From assembly GCF_003967015.1 (NCBI RefSeq), contig NZ_AP017560.1:2542001-2606000 (forward strand): a DNA stretch of 64,000 nucleotides, in the 5' to 3' direction. This document shows positions 25,893-35,167 of this stretch, piece after piece (position 1 is the first letter of the stretch; every line of letters starts with the position of its first letter). Made by a program: the position numbers and the translations under genes. This stretch comes from Pseudanabaena sp. ABRG5-3. Its GTDB lineage: Bacteria > Cyanobacteriota > Cyanobacteriia > Pseudanabaenales > Pseudanabaenaceae. The notes under the pieces were generated by a model, which was not told the origin of the DNA, did no database searches, and saw only the letters and a list, made by a program, of their open reading frames with translations.

Positions 25893-27017
25893 ATGACTAC
25901 TACTCTCTTAATTGTTGATGATTCTGAAGTGACTCGGCGTAAATATTGGTCTTACCTAACTAGCGTTCGTCCTTACAAATATTTAACATTGGAAGCAGAC
26001 ACTTTAGAAAAAGCGAAAGTGCTATATCAAGATAAGCAACCTGACATGGTGTTGTTGGGTTGGAACTTAGTTGATGGAGATGGATTAGAATTTATCAATT
26101 GGATAGAACAGCAAGAACAAACGAGACTATTACCCATATTGTTGATTGCCAACCAAAATGATGAGAGTATGGCTGTTCAGATTACCCAACAAGGTATTCA
26201 AGACTATCTTATTAAAGAATATGTCACTCCAGAAAGATTAGGGCGATCGCTAGATCATCTTTTGGAGCGAGTGCAGTTACTTAATGCGGTTGCCGATGCG
26301 GTCAAGCTCCGCAAACGTGCTGAAGCACTGAAGTTAGAGCATGAAGCAAAGTTTTTGAGTTTAGTCCAATGTTTAGATGATTTAATTTGGACAAGTGATC
26401 TCAAAGGGAATTTTATCTATCTGTCTCCCCAATTCTATGAGCTATTTGGATGGGAAACTAACGATTGGCTAGGTAAATCAATCATCAATCTTGTCCATAA
26501 TGGCGATCGCCATCGTTTTACAGAACACATTGAGAATATCCTGACTTCTGATAGTCATGCTGAAATACCAGTGGAGTTTCGCCATCTCCAAAAGGACGGT
26601 AGCTATGTATGGGTATCTGCTCATATGACAGCAATGAGGAACTCCCAAGGAGATGCGATCGCAGTGCAAGGAATTTGTAGAGATATTAGCGATCGCATAG
26701 CCCTTGCCTATGCTATTAGAGAACGCAGACTCATAGAAACAAGGCTCCATGAGTCAAATGAGGCTTTAGCAAACGTCAATCAAGAATTAATTCGAGCGGC
26801 TCAACAAAAAAAAGAATTTCTCTCTGATATAAGTCATAAATTGCGTACTTCTCTCAATATAATTTTGGGATCGATAGAATGTTTGCAAGATGGCGTATAT
26901 GGCAAGCTCAACGAAAAACAAACAGATATTTTGCAAGCCATTGAAAGTAGTGAAAATCACTTGCTAGCATTAATCAATCAAGTTGTTGACTTTTCTAAAT
27001 CTGAAGAAAAAATCTAA
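25893..27017 (+). CDS. Degenerate receiver-PAS-HisKA protein lacking a kinase ATPase domain
   Basis: I choose ATG 25893 (374 residues); a TTG eight codons earlier is the alternative. The receiver-like domain (4-125) has the acidic pair VDDSE, but at the phosphorylation position (residue 56) it reads LLGWNLVDGDG: Gly replaces the expected Asp. A PAS/PAC unit follows (about 150-270, ending ISDRIALA). A HisKA helix pair keeps the His at 315 (SDISHKLRTS), and the frame stops at DFSKSEEKI. There is no HATPase_c domain in the protein or downstream. A repeat element begins one base after the stop. It could be a truncated kinase or a phosphorelay/scaffold protein for the kinases downstream. Confidence 0.8.
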   Translation: MTTTLLIVDDSEVTRRKYWSYLTSVRPYKYLTLEADTLEKAKVLYQDKQPDMVLLGWNLVDGDGLEFINWIEQQEQTRLLPILLIANQNDESMAVQITQQGIQDYLIKEYVTPERLGRSLDHLLERVQLLNAVADAVKLRKRAEALKLEHEAKFLSLVQCLDDLIWTSDLKGNFIYLSPQFYELFGWETNDWLGKSIINLVHNGDRHRFTEHIENILTSDSHAEIPVEFRHLQKDGSYVWVSAHMTAMRNSQGDAIAVQGICRDISDRIALAYAIRERRLIETRLHESNEALANVNQELIRAAQQKKEFLSDISHKLRTSLNIILGSIECLQDGVYGKLNEKQTDILQAIESSENHLLALINQVVDFSKSEEKI

Positions 27018-27018
27018 C

Positions 27019-27118
27019 TAAGTAGCTGGGCATAATTAAAAAATAGCCCCAAAGCCTGTAGCGCACGATCATCATGCACTACAGGCTTTGAGGTTTTATA
27101 TTTGCACCTAGCTACTTA
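27019..27118. repeat. MITE-like palindromic element (family B, copy 4)
   Basis: Terminal repeats TAAGTAGCTGGGCATAATTA and (complement of the right end) TAAGTAGCTAGGTGCAAATA flank an imperfect core hairpin, AAAGCCTGTAG with CTACAGGCTTT. It starts two bases after the stop of the truncated kinase-like gene. Confidence 0.75.
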
Positions 27119-27130
27119 TTCCCAATTACT

Positions 27131-27246
27131 TATAGCTACAGTCACTTGTCTTAGGACAAATCAAAACCCAAGAATTGATTGGCGGCGCTCCGCGCCGCCA
27201 ATCAATTCTTGGGTTTTATGTCCTAGTACACTTGGCGATAGCTATA
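27131..27246. repeat. MITE-like palindromic element (family C, copy 2)
   Basis: The ends TATAGCTACAG and TATAGCTATCG (complement of right) bracket a perfect 26-bp hairpin at 27163-27188 and 27192-27217 with loop TCC. The outer AAAACCCAAGAA and the inner GCGGCGC are shared with the copy at 7487. The seven bases between them differ on both arms in a compensated way. Confidence 0.8.
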
Positions 27247-27371
27247 ACTTAATGTCAGTTCGACGAAAGTACAAAATGCTAAAAATCGTACAGTGATTCT
27301 TACCATTTTGTGCTAACAGCACCATGTTTTGCACGTTATAAATAGCTATGTCGAACTCACGTTAACTTATA
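27243..27371. repeat. MITE-like element with 22-bp terminal inverted repeats (family D)
   Basis: The left end (27243-27264) reads TATAACTTAATGTCAGTTCG plus AC. The complement of the right end (27350-27371) reads TATAAGTTAACGTGAGTTCG plus AC, 19 of 22 identical. The interior has imperfect inverted pieces (ACAAAATG with CATTTTGT) but no frame. Its TATA is shared with the preceding element, making three elements in a row. The remaining 27372-27690 is AT-rich, with no gene seen. Confidence 0.7.
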
Positions 27372-27690
27372 AATAATTATGCATATTCTAAGTAATTTCC
27401 GATAAAATTATGATAGGTTTATGTGTATTACAACTTGTTGGATAATTAAATGTACTACCAGTAATGGTAGTACAAGTCCTAGTTCTACTTTTACCGAAAT
27501 GTATCATAATCTTGGGTTTAATGAATATTAAATAAGTATCGGCAGATACTGAGAAAGCTTACTTGTAGGATTACGTTAATGCGATTTATTAATCTATACA
27601 AATGATTAGTAATGTAAATCCTAAATTTAATTTTTTCAACGTAATTGCTTTTACTCCTAGCATCAAAAATAACTATAAAAAGGCTCAATT

Positions 27691-28113
27691 ATGAACAATT
27701 TGCCTATCGTTTGCATAGTTGAAGATAATCCTGATGATGAGCGTCTAACTATTCGTGCGTTGCGGAAGGGACAAATTGCTAATGAGATTATCGTTGCTCA
27801 TAATGGTGAAGAAGCCTTAAATTTAATCTTAAATGCTGATCCTTTACCTTGTGTAGTACTTCTTGACCTAAAGCTTCCTAAAGTTGATGGTTTAGAAGTT
27901 CTACGGCAAATTCGTGCCAACACCCATACAAGTCTATTGCCAGTAGTGGTTTTAACTTCGTCTAGTGAAGATCGCGATATAGTTGAAAGCTATAGTTTAG
28001 GAGCTAATAGCTATGTACGTAAGCCTGTAGAATTTGATCGTTTCACTGAGGCAGTACGTCAACTAGGATTGTATTGGGCTTTAGTTAATGAACCCCTACC
28101 CAAAGGTTTGTAA
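27691..28113 (+). CDS. Rcp1-like single-domain response regulator
   Basis: The 140-residue stand-alone receiver has the acidic pair in VEDNPDDE, the phospho-acceptor Asp in [16 protein letters not shown] near residue 60, the Thr/Ser in [11 protein letters not shown] near 90 and the Lys in YVRKPVEF near 110. The N(P/E)DD start and the C-terminal [12 protein letters not shown] are typical of Rcp1-type regulators that pair with cyanobacterial phytochromes and similar kinases. It has no output domain. The next gene, a hybrid kinase, starts four bases after its stop, so the two are almost certainly one operon and probable partners. Confidence 0.9.
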   Translation: MNNLPIVCIVEDNPDDERLTIRALRKGQIANEIIVAHNGEEALNLILNADPLPCVVLLDLKLPKVDGLEVLRQIRANTHTSLLPVVVLTSSSEDRDIVESYSLGANSYVRKPVEFDRFTEAVRQLGLYWALVNEPLPKGL

Positions 28114-28116
28114 GCT

Positions 28117-31100
28117 ATGAGTGAAAATATCAATGTACTGATCATTGAAGACTGTGAAGACGATGCCATTTTAATTGTGCGATCGCTAAAGCAAGGTGGA
28201 TTTGTGCCAAATTGGGAGCGTGTGCAAACGGCGGAAGAACTTCATCAAGCCCTTGCTAGCCGATCTTGGGATGTGATTATTTCCGATTATAATTTGCCTA
28301 AATTAAATGCGCCAACGGCGCTTGAATTTGTTAAACAGAGCCAACTCGATATTCCTTTTATCGTAGTCTCTGGCACGATCGGGGAAACCTTAGCGGTAGA
28401 CTTGATGCGGGCAGGGGCAAATGACTACTTGATGAAGGGAAGTCTAACCCGTTTGGCTGAGGCGGTAAGGCGTGAAATCCGTGAATTTAAGATGCGGATT
28501 GATCGCCAGCAAGCGGCGATCGAATTGGAATTAACTAAGAAACGTCTGCAATTAGCTCTTGAAGGTTCAGCGATCGGTTTATGGGATTGGTCTCTAAAAA
28601 CTGGAGAATTAACGATCAATGAAAGATGGGCAGAAATGCTTGGTTATTCAATTACAGAACTTGAACCAATTTGCTTTGATACTTGGCATACGCATACTCA
28701 TCCCGATGATGCTCAAAAGACCCTACAGTTACTCGAAAAGCACTTTCAGCACGAAATGCCTGCCTATGAAGATGAACTCAGAATGCGGCACAAACAGGGG
28801 CATTGGGTATGGATCTTGTGCCGTGGCAAGGTAACCGAATGGGATGATCAGGGCAAGCCCTTGAGAATGACTGGCACCCATTTAGATATTAGCGATCGCA
28901 AGCAAGCTGAGTTACGGCTGTCACTTCAAAGCTCAATTTTAGAAAGAATTGCGAAAGCAGAACCTTTGCCAAAGATATTAGAAGCCCTTGTCTGTACTAT
29001 TGAAGATCAATTGGAAGGATCTAAATGTTCCATTCTATTGTGTAACAGTGAAGGGAAGTTGCATTCTGGGTCGTCTCCACATCTTCCAGAAGCTTACAAG
29101 CTTGCTATTGAAGGGTTAGAGATCGGTGAGGGAGTTGGTTCCTGTGGTACTGCGGCATTCCGACGGGAGAGAGTCATTGTCACGGATATTGCTACTGATC
29201 CCCTTTGGCAAGACTATAGAGAACTTGCTCTTGCTCATAATTTGCGAGCCTGTTGGTCTACACCCATACTTACTAGTGACGGCGAAGTGTTAGCAACTTT
29301 TGCGGTTTATCATCAATCCATTCATGTACCCTGTCCACAGGAGTTAGAAATTATTGCTTTAGCTACAGATATTGCCAAAATTGCGATCGAGCGGGATCAG
29401 GCAGCCCAAACTCTAGCCAACTTAAACCACAATTTGGAAATGCGAGTAGAGCAGCGTACCAATGCCTTACGCCAAAGTGAAGCGAAACTCATCGAAGCAC
29501 AGCAGATTGCAAGGCTGGGTAGTTGGGAATTAGATGTACAAACGCGAGAAATTACTTGGTCAAGGGAAATTTTTAATATTTTTGGTATTGATCCTAATCA
29601 GAATGCACCTAGCTATGAACAATTACTACAATATTTTCCACCAGACGAACGTGAGCGTTTTCATAATCTCATTGAGCAATCGATTCAATCTTCAGAATCC
29701 TATGCCACAGATTTTAAAATTATTCGTGCCGACGGTTCGTCGGGTTATATTTTTATCAAAGCAGAATTGCTGTGCAGTATCGTCGGACATGCCACGCGAT
29801 TGTTCGGTATTGCGATGGATATTAGCGATCGCAAAGCTATGCAAGAAGCTTTGCAACTCAGTGAAGAGAGGGCAAGAGCGACCTTGTTAGCCTTACCTGA
29901 TCTTGTTTTTCGGGTAAATAGTAAGGGGGAATATGTTGATTTTTTAGCATCGCCTAATGTCGGGAATATCGTTGATCCACAACAAGTTATTGGCAGACGC
30001 TTAGCAGATTGTTTACCAGCAGAACTGTGGCAAAAAGAATATCAGGCTATTCAGCAAGCGCTTAATACCCAATCTTTACAGACCTACGAGCAACAAACTT
30101 GGATCGTTGATCGAGTTCGTTATGAAGAAGTGCGTGTTGCTCCTTGTGGTAATGATGAAGTGGTCTTTTTTATCCGTGATATTAGCGATCGCAAACAGGC
30201 TGAAGCCCAACTGCAAAGAACTAATGAGGAATTAATTAGAGCGACAAGACTAAAGGATGAGTTCCTTGCCAATATGAGCCATGAACTTCGCACGCCACTC
30301 AATGCAATTTTAGGAATGACAGAAGCTCTACAAGAGATGGTATTTGGAGTAATTAATGAGCGTCAAATCAACGCATTACAGACGATTGAACGCAGTGGTA
30401 CGCATCTACTTGCCTTGATTAATGACATTCTTGATGTAGCCAAAATTGAATCAGGGCAACTGGAACTAGACTATACTCAGACTTCTATTGAACAGCTCTG
30501 TCAATCAAGTATTTCCCTAGTCAAACAGCTAGCCCATCAAAAACGGATTGAACTTAAGGTTAATATCCCCAAAAATATTCCTGAAATGATGTTAGATGAA
30601 CGACGCATTCGTCAAGTCCTAATCAATCTGCTCAATAATGCGGTCAAATTTACTCCTGAAGGTGGCTGTATTAACTTAGAAGTTACTTGCCAACGTTTTT
30701 TTAAGGATATTCCATTTACTAAAGCTTTTCCTGAAATGCTACTTACCCCTTACGTTGATGAGATCCAATCGCCAAATTATTTACAGATTGCGATCATCGA
30801 TACAGGCATTGGTATTTCTCCAGAAAATATTAAGAGACTATTTAAACCCTTTGTCCAAATTGATAGCGCCCTCAATCGTCAATATATGGGTACGGGTTTA
30901 GGCTTAGCGATCGTCAAGCAAATCGTAGAGCTTCATGGCGGTAAAGTTGGTGTAACTAGCAGAATTGGTCATGGTAGTTGTTTTATGATCGCCTTACCTT
31001 TGTCGAATCTCCACGATAGTTCATTAAATTCTATCCCTCCGATAGATAAGTTCTCTAATCGAGAAAAGATAGAACTAGGATCTAATGCACCAAAACAGGG

Positions 31101-31479
31101 GCATTCTCCCTTGATTTTGTTAGCTGAAGATAATGAGGCGAATATAGGGACTATTTCCTGCTATCTAGAGGCGAAGGGCTATCAGTTGATCTTTGCCCAT
31201 AATGGTCAGGAAGCAGTTAATATTACTAAATCACATGTTCCTAACTTAATTCTGATGGACATTCAAATGCCAGTTGTTGATGGGATGGAAGCCATCAGGA
31301 TCATTCGCAGTGATCATGCTTTTGACCACATTCCGATCATTGCTTTGACTGCCCTTGCTATGGCAAGCGATCGCGAGAAATGTCTAGCGGTAGGTGCAAA
31401 TGAATATTTGGCAAAGCCCGTTAAACTAAAACAGCTTGTGGAAATAATCCAAAAACTTTTACAGAACTTTGCACTGTAA
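28117..31479 (+). CDS. Hybrid sensor histidine kinase (REC-PAS-GAF-PAS-PAS-HisKA-HATPase-REC)
   Basis: The 1120-residue cytosolic protein starts with a receiver (1-125, Asp in VIISDYNLPKL). PAS/PAC follows at 145-270, GAF at 285-430 with a GSCGTAAF motif, a coiled stretch, PAS at 455-570 and a third PAS at 585-700. HisKA has its His at 722 (MSHELRTPLNA), HATPase_c has LLNNAVKF and GTGLGLAIV, and a second receiver (1000-1115) has LMDIQMPVVDG. Both receivers keep the acceptor Asp. It follows the Rcp1-like gene by three bases and is followed by another REC-kinase, giving a three-gene phosphorelay operon. The sensed signal is not visible. Confidence 0.92.
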   Translation: MSENINVLIIEDCEDDAILIVRSLKQGGFVPNWERVQTAEELHQALASRSWDVIISDYNLPKLNAPTALEFVKQSQLDIPFIVVSGTIGETLAVDLMRAGANDYLMKGSLTRLAEAVRREIREFKMRIDRQQAAIELELTKKRLQLALEGSAIGLWDWSLKTGELTINERWAEMLGYSITELEPICFDTWHTHTHPDDAQKTLQLLEKHFQHEMPAYEDELRMRHKQGHWVWILCRGKVTEWDDQGKPLRMTGTHLDISDRKQAELRLSLQSSILERIAKAEPLPKILEALVCTIEDQLEGSKCSILLCNSEGKLHSGSSPHLPEAYKLAIEGLEIGEGVGSCGTAAFRRERVIVTDIATDPLWQDYRELALAHNLRACWSTPILTSDGEVLATFAVYHQSIHVPCPQELEIIALATDIAKIAIERDQAAQTLANLNHNLEMRVEQRTNALRQSEAKLIEAQQIARLGSWELDVQTREITWSREIFNIFGIDPNQNAPSYEQLLQYFPPDERERFHNLIEQSIQSSESYATDFKIIRADGSSGYIFIKAELLCSIVGHATRLFGIAMDISDRKAMQEALQLSEERARATLLALPDLVFRVNSKGEYVDFLASPNVGNIVDPQQVIGRRLADCLPAELWQKEYQAIQQALNTQSLQTYEQQTWIVDRVRYEEVRVAPCGNDEVVFFIRDISDRKQAEAQLQRTNEELIRATRLKDEFLANMSHELRTPLNAILGMTEALQEMVFGVINERQINALQTIERSGTHLLALINDILDVAKIESGQLELDYTQTSIEQLCQSSISLVKQLAHQKRIELKVNIPKNIPEMMLDERRIRQVLINLLNNAVKFTPEGGCINLEVTCQRFFKDIPFTKAFPEMLLTPYVDEIQSPNYLQIAIIDTGIGISPENIKRLFKPFVQIDSALNRQYMGTGLGLAIVKQIVELHGGKVGVTSRIGHGSCFMIALPLSNLHDSSLNSIPPIDKFSNREKIELGSNAPKQGHSPLILLAEDNEANIGTISCYLEAKGYQLIFAHNGQEAVNITKSHVPNLILMDIQMPVVDGMEAIRIIRSDHAFDHIPIIALTALAMASDREKCLAVGANEYLAKPVKLKQLVEIIQKLLQNFAL

Positions 31480-31510
31480 GTCCCTATTCAGTTTTCTTGA
31501 GACAAAATTT

Positions 31511-32653
31511 ATGAACCAGCCAATTCCCAATATTCTCGTTGTTGATGATGAACCCAACAACTTTGATGTAATTGAAACTTTTTTATCAGAACAGGACTAC
31601 CAATTGTACTACGCCTCCAATGGGGATTCAGCACTTGGGATCTTAGAAACTGTTCAGCCTGATTTAATCTTGCTAGATGTGATGATGCCAGGAATTGATG
31701 GTATTGAAGTATGCCGTCGTATTAAAGCAATGCCGCAATGGGAAAATGTGCCAATTATTATGGTGACTGCCCTGACTGGCAAGGAAGACTTAGCTCGATG
31801 TCTGAATGCAGGAGCAGATGACTTTATTGGTAAACCTGTAAATAGTAGTGAACTTAGAGCTAGGGTACATTCGATGATGCGTATCAAACAGCAATATGAC
31901 AGCATCAAAAGCTTATCTAATTTGCAAACACAAACGATTGATTTATTGCAAAATAGTTTGCAGGAATTAAGTGGTAATTTAGCTTCTAGCTTACCCCATG
32001 AACTTAATACCCCACTAAATGGAATTGTTGGTTCAATTGGAATCTTGCTGGAAGATTATGAAATTATGCCTCCAGAGGAAATTAAGGAATTTTTGTTGCT
32101 CGCTCAAGAATCGGCAACAAGGCTAGAGAGATTAACTCGTAAATTTTTAACCTATGTCTATCTAGAGCTATCTCCTTACAAGTCACCAAGTTCGCGATCG
32201 CCTAGCCTTGAGAAGAAGTCTGATCACCAATTTATTGTTAGTGTTGCTCAGGCGCAGGCAAACAAAGATGCGCGTAAAGATGATTTGTTGTGCGATCTCG
32301 ATGAAGTAGTTGTGGCGGTTAACAACCCAGATCTCAAAATTATCATCTCTGAAATTCTAGAAAATGCTTTTAAATTTTCGCAATCAGGTAGTCAGGTAAA
32401 ACTATCTGGCAAAGTTGTGAATCATCGATTCCATTTAGCGATCACTGATCAGGGTTGGGGCATGACTGAAGATCAGATCTCAAAAGTTGGTGCATTTATG
32501 CAGTTTGAGCGGAAATTACATGAGCAACAGGGGGCGGGTCTAGGGCTAAAGATTGTAACTAAACTTGTGGAAAATTATGGTGGAAAGTTCTCAATTACCA
32601 GCGTTTATAAACAAGAAACTACCGTTAACATTGAATTACCATTAGCAGCATAA
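31511..32653 (+). CDS. Receiver-histidine kinase protein (REC-HisKA-HATPase)
   Basis: From ATG 31511 the product has 380 residues; an extension from 31469 would overlap the previous gene and lacks support. The receiver (5-125) is intact (LILLDVMMPGIDG; Lys in FIGKPVN). HisKA has its His at 163 in the unusual context SLPHELNTPLNG. HATPase_c has ILENAFKFS near 282, DQGWGMTEDQ near 315 and GAGLGLKIV near 342. The receiver-first organisation is typical of cyanobacterial response-regulator-kinases that take phosphate from, or are tuned by, an upstream hybrid kinase. It sits 31 bases after the hybrid kinase stop in the same operon. Confidence 0.9.
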   Translation: MNQPIPNILVVDDEPNNFDVIETFLSEQDYQLYYASNGDSALGILETVQPDLILLDVMMPGIDGIEVCRRIKAMPQWENVPIIMVTALTGKEDLARCLNAGADDFIGKPVNSSELRARVHSMMRIKQQYDSIKSLSNLQTQTIDLLQNSLQELSGNLASSLPHELNTPLNGIVGSIGILLEDYEIMPPEEIKEFLLLAQESATRLERLTRKFLTYVYLELSPYKSPSSRSPSLEKKSDHQFIVSVAQAQANKDARKDDLLCDLDEVVVAVNNPDLKIIISEILENAFKFSQSGSQVKLSGKVVNHRFHLAITDQGWGMTEDQISKVGAFMQFERKLHEQQGAGLGLKIVTKLVENYGGKFSITSVYKQETTVNIELPLAA

Positions 32654-32706
32654 ATAAAGATGGGTAGTGCTTCACGCCACCTATCCTACAGTGATTTTCA
32701 ATCAAA

Positions 32707-32759
32707 ACCCCTAACAATTTGAAAGTATTGCCTTGCAATACTTTCAAATTGTTAGGGGT
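32707..32759. terminator. Perfect 25-bp hairpin between convergent genes
   Basis: Left arm 32707-32731 and right arm 32735-32759 (ACCCCTAACAATTTG... with its full complement) enclose a CTT loop. It lies between the stops of the convergent kinase and glutaredoxin genes and probably terminates both. Confidence 0.7.
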
Positions 32760-32788
32760 CTAATTTAAGTGCTTTGCACTTGAATTTT

Positions 32789-33049
32789 TTATGCGGCGAG
32801 TAATGGATCGAGTTTACCCTGACGATCTAGATTATGGATAGCATCACAGCCGCCAATATGCTGATCGTTGATAAAGATCTGCGGTACAGATCTTTTACCA
32901 TCAGAGCCTCTAGCAACCATTTGCGATCGCGCTGCTTCATCCCCATCAATTACATATTCGATGTACTCTACACCTTTTTGATCGAGCAGATGTTTTGCTC
33001 TGATACAGAAGGGACACATGCGCCATGTATAGATTTCAACTTTTGCCAT
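32789..33049 (-). CDS. grxC: Glutaredoxin 3-like protein
   Basis: From ATG 33049, preceded by AGGAAAT, the product has 86 residues; an upstream extension to 33088 is unlikely. The dithiol active site CPFC lies near residue 11-14 (YTWRMCPFCIRAKHLL). The glutathione-binding features SVPQIFINDQHIGGCDA follow near 55-71. It reduces protein disulfides and glutathione mixed disulfides in the cytosol. Length and motifs match GrxC of bacteria. It is convergent with the kinase operon, separated by a strong hairpin. Confidence 0.93.
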   Translation of the reverse strand: MAKVEIYTWRMCPFCIRAKHLLDQKGVEYIEYVIDGDEAARSQMVARGSDGKRSVPQIFINDQHIGGCDAIHNLDRQGKLDPLLAA

Positions 33050-33167
33050 AACTATTTCCTTAAAAACTACAAACGGTTCATGAACCAATAAATTTTTTGA
33101 GAGGCTATTGACCTAACTTCCACCACTTTAACAAATCTTAACTCCCAGATTGGGTAGTCCTAATTTA

Positions 33168-33214
33168 TATGGGTAAGGATGGGTGGCGCTAAGCGCCACC
33201 CATCCTTACCCATA
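33168..33214. repeat. Perfect 23-bp palindrome
   Basis: TATGGGTAAGGATGGGTGGC and the rest of its arm pair perfectly with 33192-33214 around a single A at 33191. It lies just past the aspS stop (33245, minus strand) and can serve as its terminator. The GATGGGTGGCGCT type recurs in other hairpins nearby (32660). Confidence 0.65.
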
Positions 33215-33244
33215 GCAACCTTGCGGCGCTTCGCGCTGCTTTTT

Positions 33245-35041
33245 CTAAGCTTTGGCAGTAGGTAATGACACTTTAACGTGTAGCTCCTTCAGTTGCGAGT
33301 CATCGACACTGGATGGTGCATCGGTTAAGAGGTCGCGAGCCTGTTGCGTTTTGGGGAAAGCGATTACATCACGGATTGAGTCTGCACCAGAGATTAACAT
33401 CACTAGGCGATCAAGACCAAAGGCAAGCCCACCGTGAGGAGGTGTGCCATATTCAAAGGCTTCCAACAGGAATCCAAACTTCTCTTTTGCCTGTTCATCA
33501 GTTAATCCGATCGCGGCAAATACTTTTTCTTGGACTTCGCGCTTGTGAATCCGAATACTACCGCCGCCAATTTCTGTACCATTGAGTACAAGGTCATAGG
33601 CTTGGGCGATCGTATTAACATCAATGGGTTGACCATCGGCAATATCTTCAGCACGGGGTGAGGTGAAGGGATGGTGTAATGCCTCTAGACGCTTCTCATC
33701 AGCATTCCATTCAAACATAGGAAAGTCAGTGATCCAGACAAAGTTCAACTTGTCGTGATCGATTAGCCCTAGCTCATGACCGAGGGCTAATCGCAAACGA
33801 TAGAGAGACTCATTGACGATCGCCTTTTCACCAGCACCAAATAACAGGATTGTGCCTGCGGTTGCACCTGTGCGTTCTAGAAGTTCTTGCTTCACTTCTT
33901 CGGTGAGGCTATCCTTAAGTGCGCCGATGGTGTCAATTACACCACCTTCACGCACACGGATAAAGGCTAAACCTTTTGCACCGTATTGAGCAACCAAGTT
34001 CGATAAATCTCCACCAGGTTTAATGCGCGTATTAGAAATCGCTTCATCACCACCAATCACAGGTAGAACTTTGATAATGCCGCCATTAGCAACGGTGTTA
34101 GCAAATACTTTAAATCCAGAGTTGGCAAATAAATCGGTGACGTTTACCAATTCCATTCCAAAGCGAGTATCAGGGCGATCGCAACCATAACGATCCATTG
34201 ACTCAGCATAGGTGAGGCGAGGGAAATCACCTAGTTCAACATCTTTGACGGTTTTGAAAATATAGCGAATCAAATTCTCATTTAGCTCGATGATTTCTTC
34301 TTGGGACATGAAACTCATTTCCATGTCTAGCTGTGTAAATTCAGGCTGGCGATCGGCGCGAAGGTCTTCATCACGGAAACATCGGGCAATTTGATAATAG
34401 CGATCGCAACCACCAACCATCAAAAGTTGTTTAAATAACTGTGGCGATTGTGGCAGTGCATACCATTGACCTGCATTAACACGGCTGGGGACAAGGTAAT
34501 CCCTTGCACCTTCAGGAGTCGAACGGCAAAGGATCGGTGTTTCTACTTCCATAAATCCATATTCATCTTCAAGGAAGCGACGAATTGATTTCACTACCTC
34601 AAAGCGAAGTTTGAGATTACTAGATAGACGCTCACCCCGCATATCAAGATAGCGATATTTAAAGCGTAATTCGTCCTTAATTGTGTCTGCTTCAGAAATT
34701 AAGAAAGGTAATGGTTTGCTAACAGCATTGAGCAACTCAATGGATTCGGCATAGATTTCCACTTCACCTGTGGCAAGTTTGGGATTGAGAGACTCTTCAG
34801 GACGTTTAGAAACTTTACCAACAATTCTGACAACATATTCATTGCGTAATTCACCCGCAAGTTCATAGGAGACGGGAGTACGTTGAGGATCGCTAACAAT
34901 TTGCAGGATTCCTGTGCGATCGCGCAAATCTAAAAAGATCACACCACCATGATCCCGTCTGCGATCGATCCAACCGCACAAGCTAACTGTTTGTCCGATA
35001 TGTTCGGCATTGAGGTGACCGCAATAGTTGCTACGCATCAT
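33245..35041 (-). CDS. aspS: Aspartyl-tRNA synthetase
   Basis: The 598-residue class II synthetase has an N-terminal OB-fold anticodon-binding domain (1-110: [20 protein letters not shown]). Motif 2 follows ([19 protein letters not shown] near 220). A bacterial GAD insertion occupies about 290-420, and motif 3 reads [12 protein letters not shown] near 545. It charges tRNA-Asp; many cyanobacterial enzymes of this type are non-discriminating (also tRNA-Asn), which I cannot decide here. The start is given as the first of two adjacent ATGs (35041; the second is 35038). Size and domain order match bacterial AspRS. Confidence 0.97.
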   Translation of the reverse strand: MMRSNYCGHLNAEHIGQTVSLCGWIDRRRDHGGVIFLDLRDRTGILQIVSDPQRTPVSYELAGELRNEYVVRIVGKVSKRPEESLNPKLATGEVEIYAESIELLNAVSKPLPFLISEADTIKDELRFKYRYLDMRGERLSSNLKLRFEVVKSIRRFLEDEYGFMEVETPILCRSTPEGARDYLVPSRVNAGQWYALPQSPQLFKQLLMVGGCDRYYQIARCFRDEDLRADRQPEFTQLDMEMSFMSQEEIIELNENLIRYIFKTVKDVELGDFPRLTYAESMDRYGCDRPDTRFGMELVNVTDLFANSGFKVFANTVANGGIIKVLPVIGGDEAISNTRIKPGGDLSNLVAQYGAKGLAFIRVREGGVIDTIGALKDSLTEEVKQELLERTGATAGTILLFGAGEKAIVNESLYRLRLALGHELGLIDHDKLNFVWITDFPMFEWNADEKRLEALHHPFTSPRAEDIADGQPIDVNTIAQAYDLVLNGTEIGGGSIRIHKREVQEKVFAAIGLTDEQAKEKFGFLLEAFEYGTPPHGGLAFGLDRLVMLISGADSIRDVIAFPKTQQARDLLTDAPSSVDDSQLKELHVKVSLPTAKA

Positions 35042-35127
35042 GATGTTATTGGCGAAACTTTAGAGAAAAAAGTAAAAACTGGAATTTTGACCATTTACTA
35101 TCATAACTTGTAAAGGAGTCAAAACCC

Positions 35128-35167
35128 AAAAAACTAAAGGTAGAGCTTCGCACTGCCTTTAGTTTTT
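35128..35167 (-). terminator. Hairpin overlapping the stop of the pentapeptide protein
   Basis: AAAAACTAAAGG and CCTTTAGTTTTT pair around an imperfect inner stem with TTC at the tip. The stop codon of the gene at 35159 lies inside the stem, so the hairpin supplies the end of that gene as well as a likely terminator. Confidence 0.65.
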
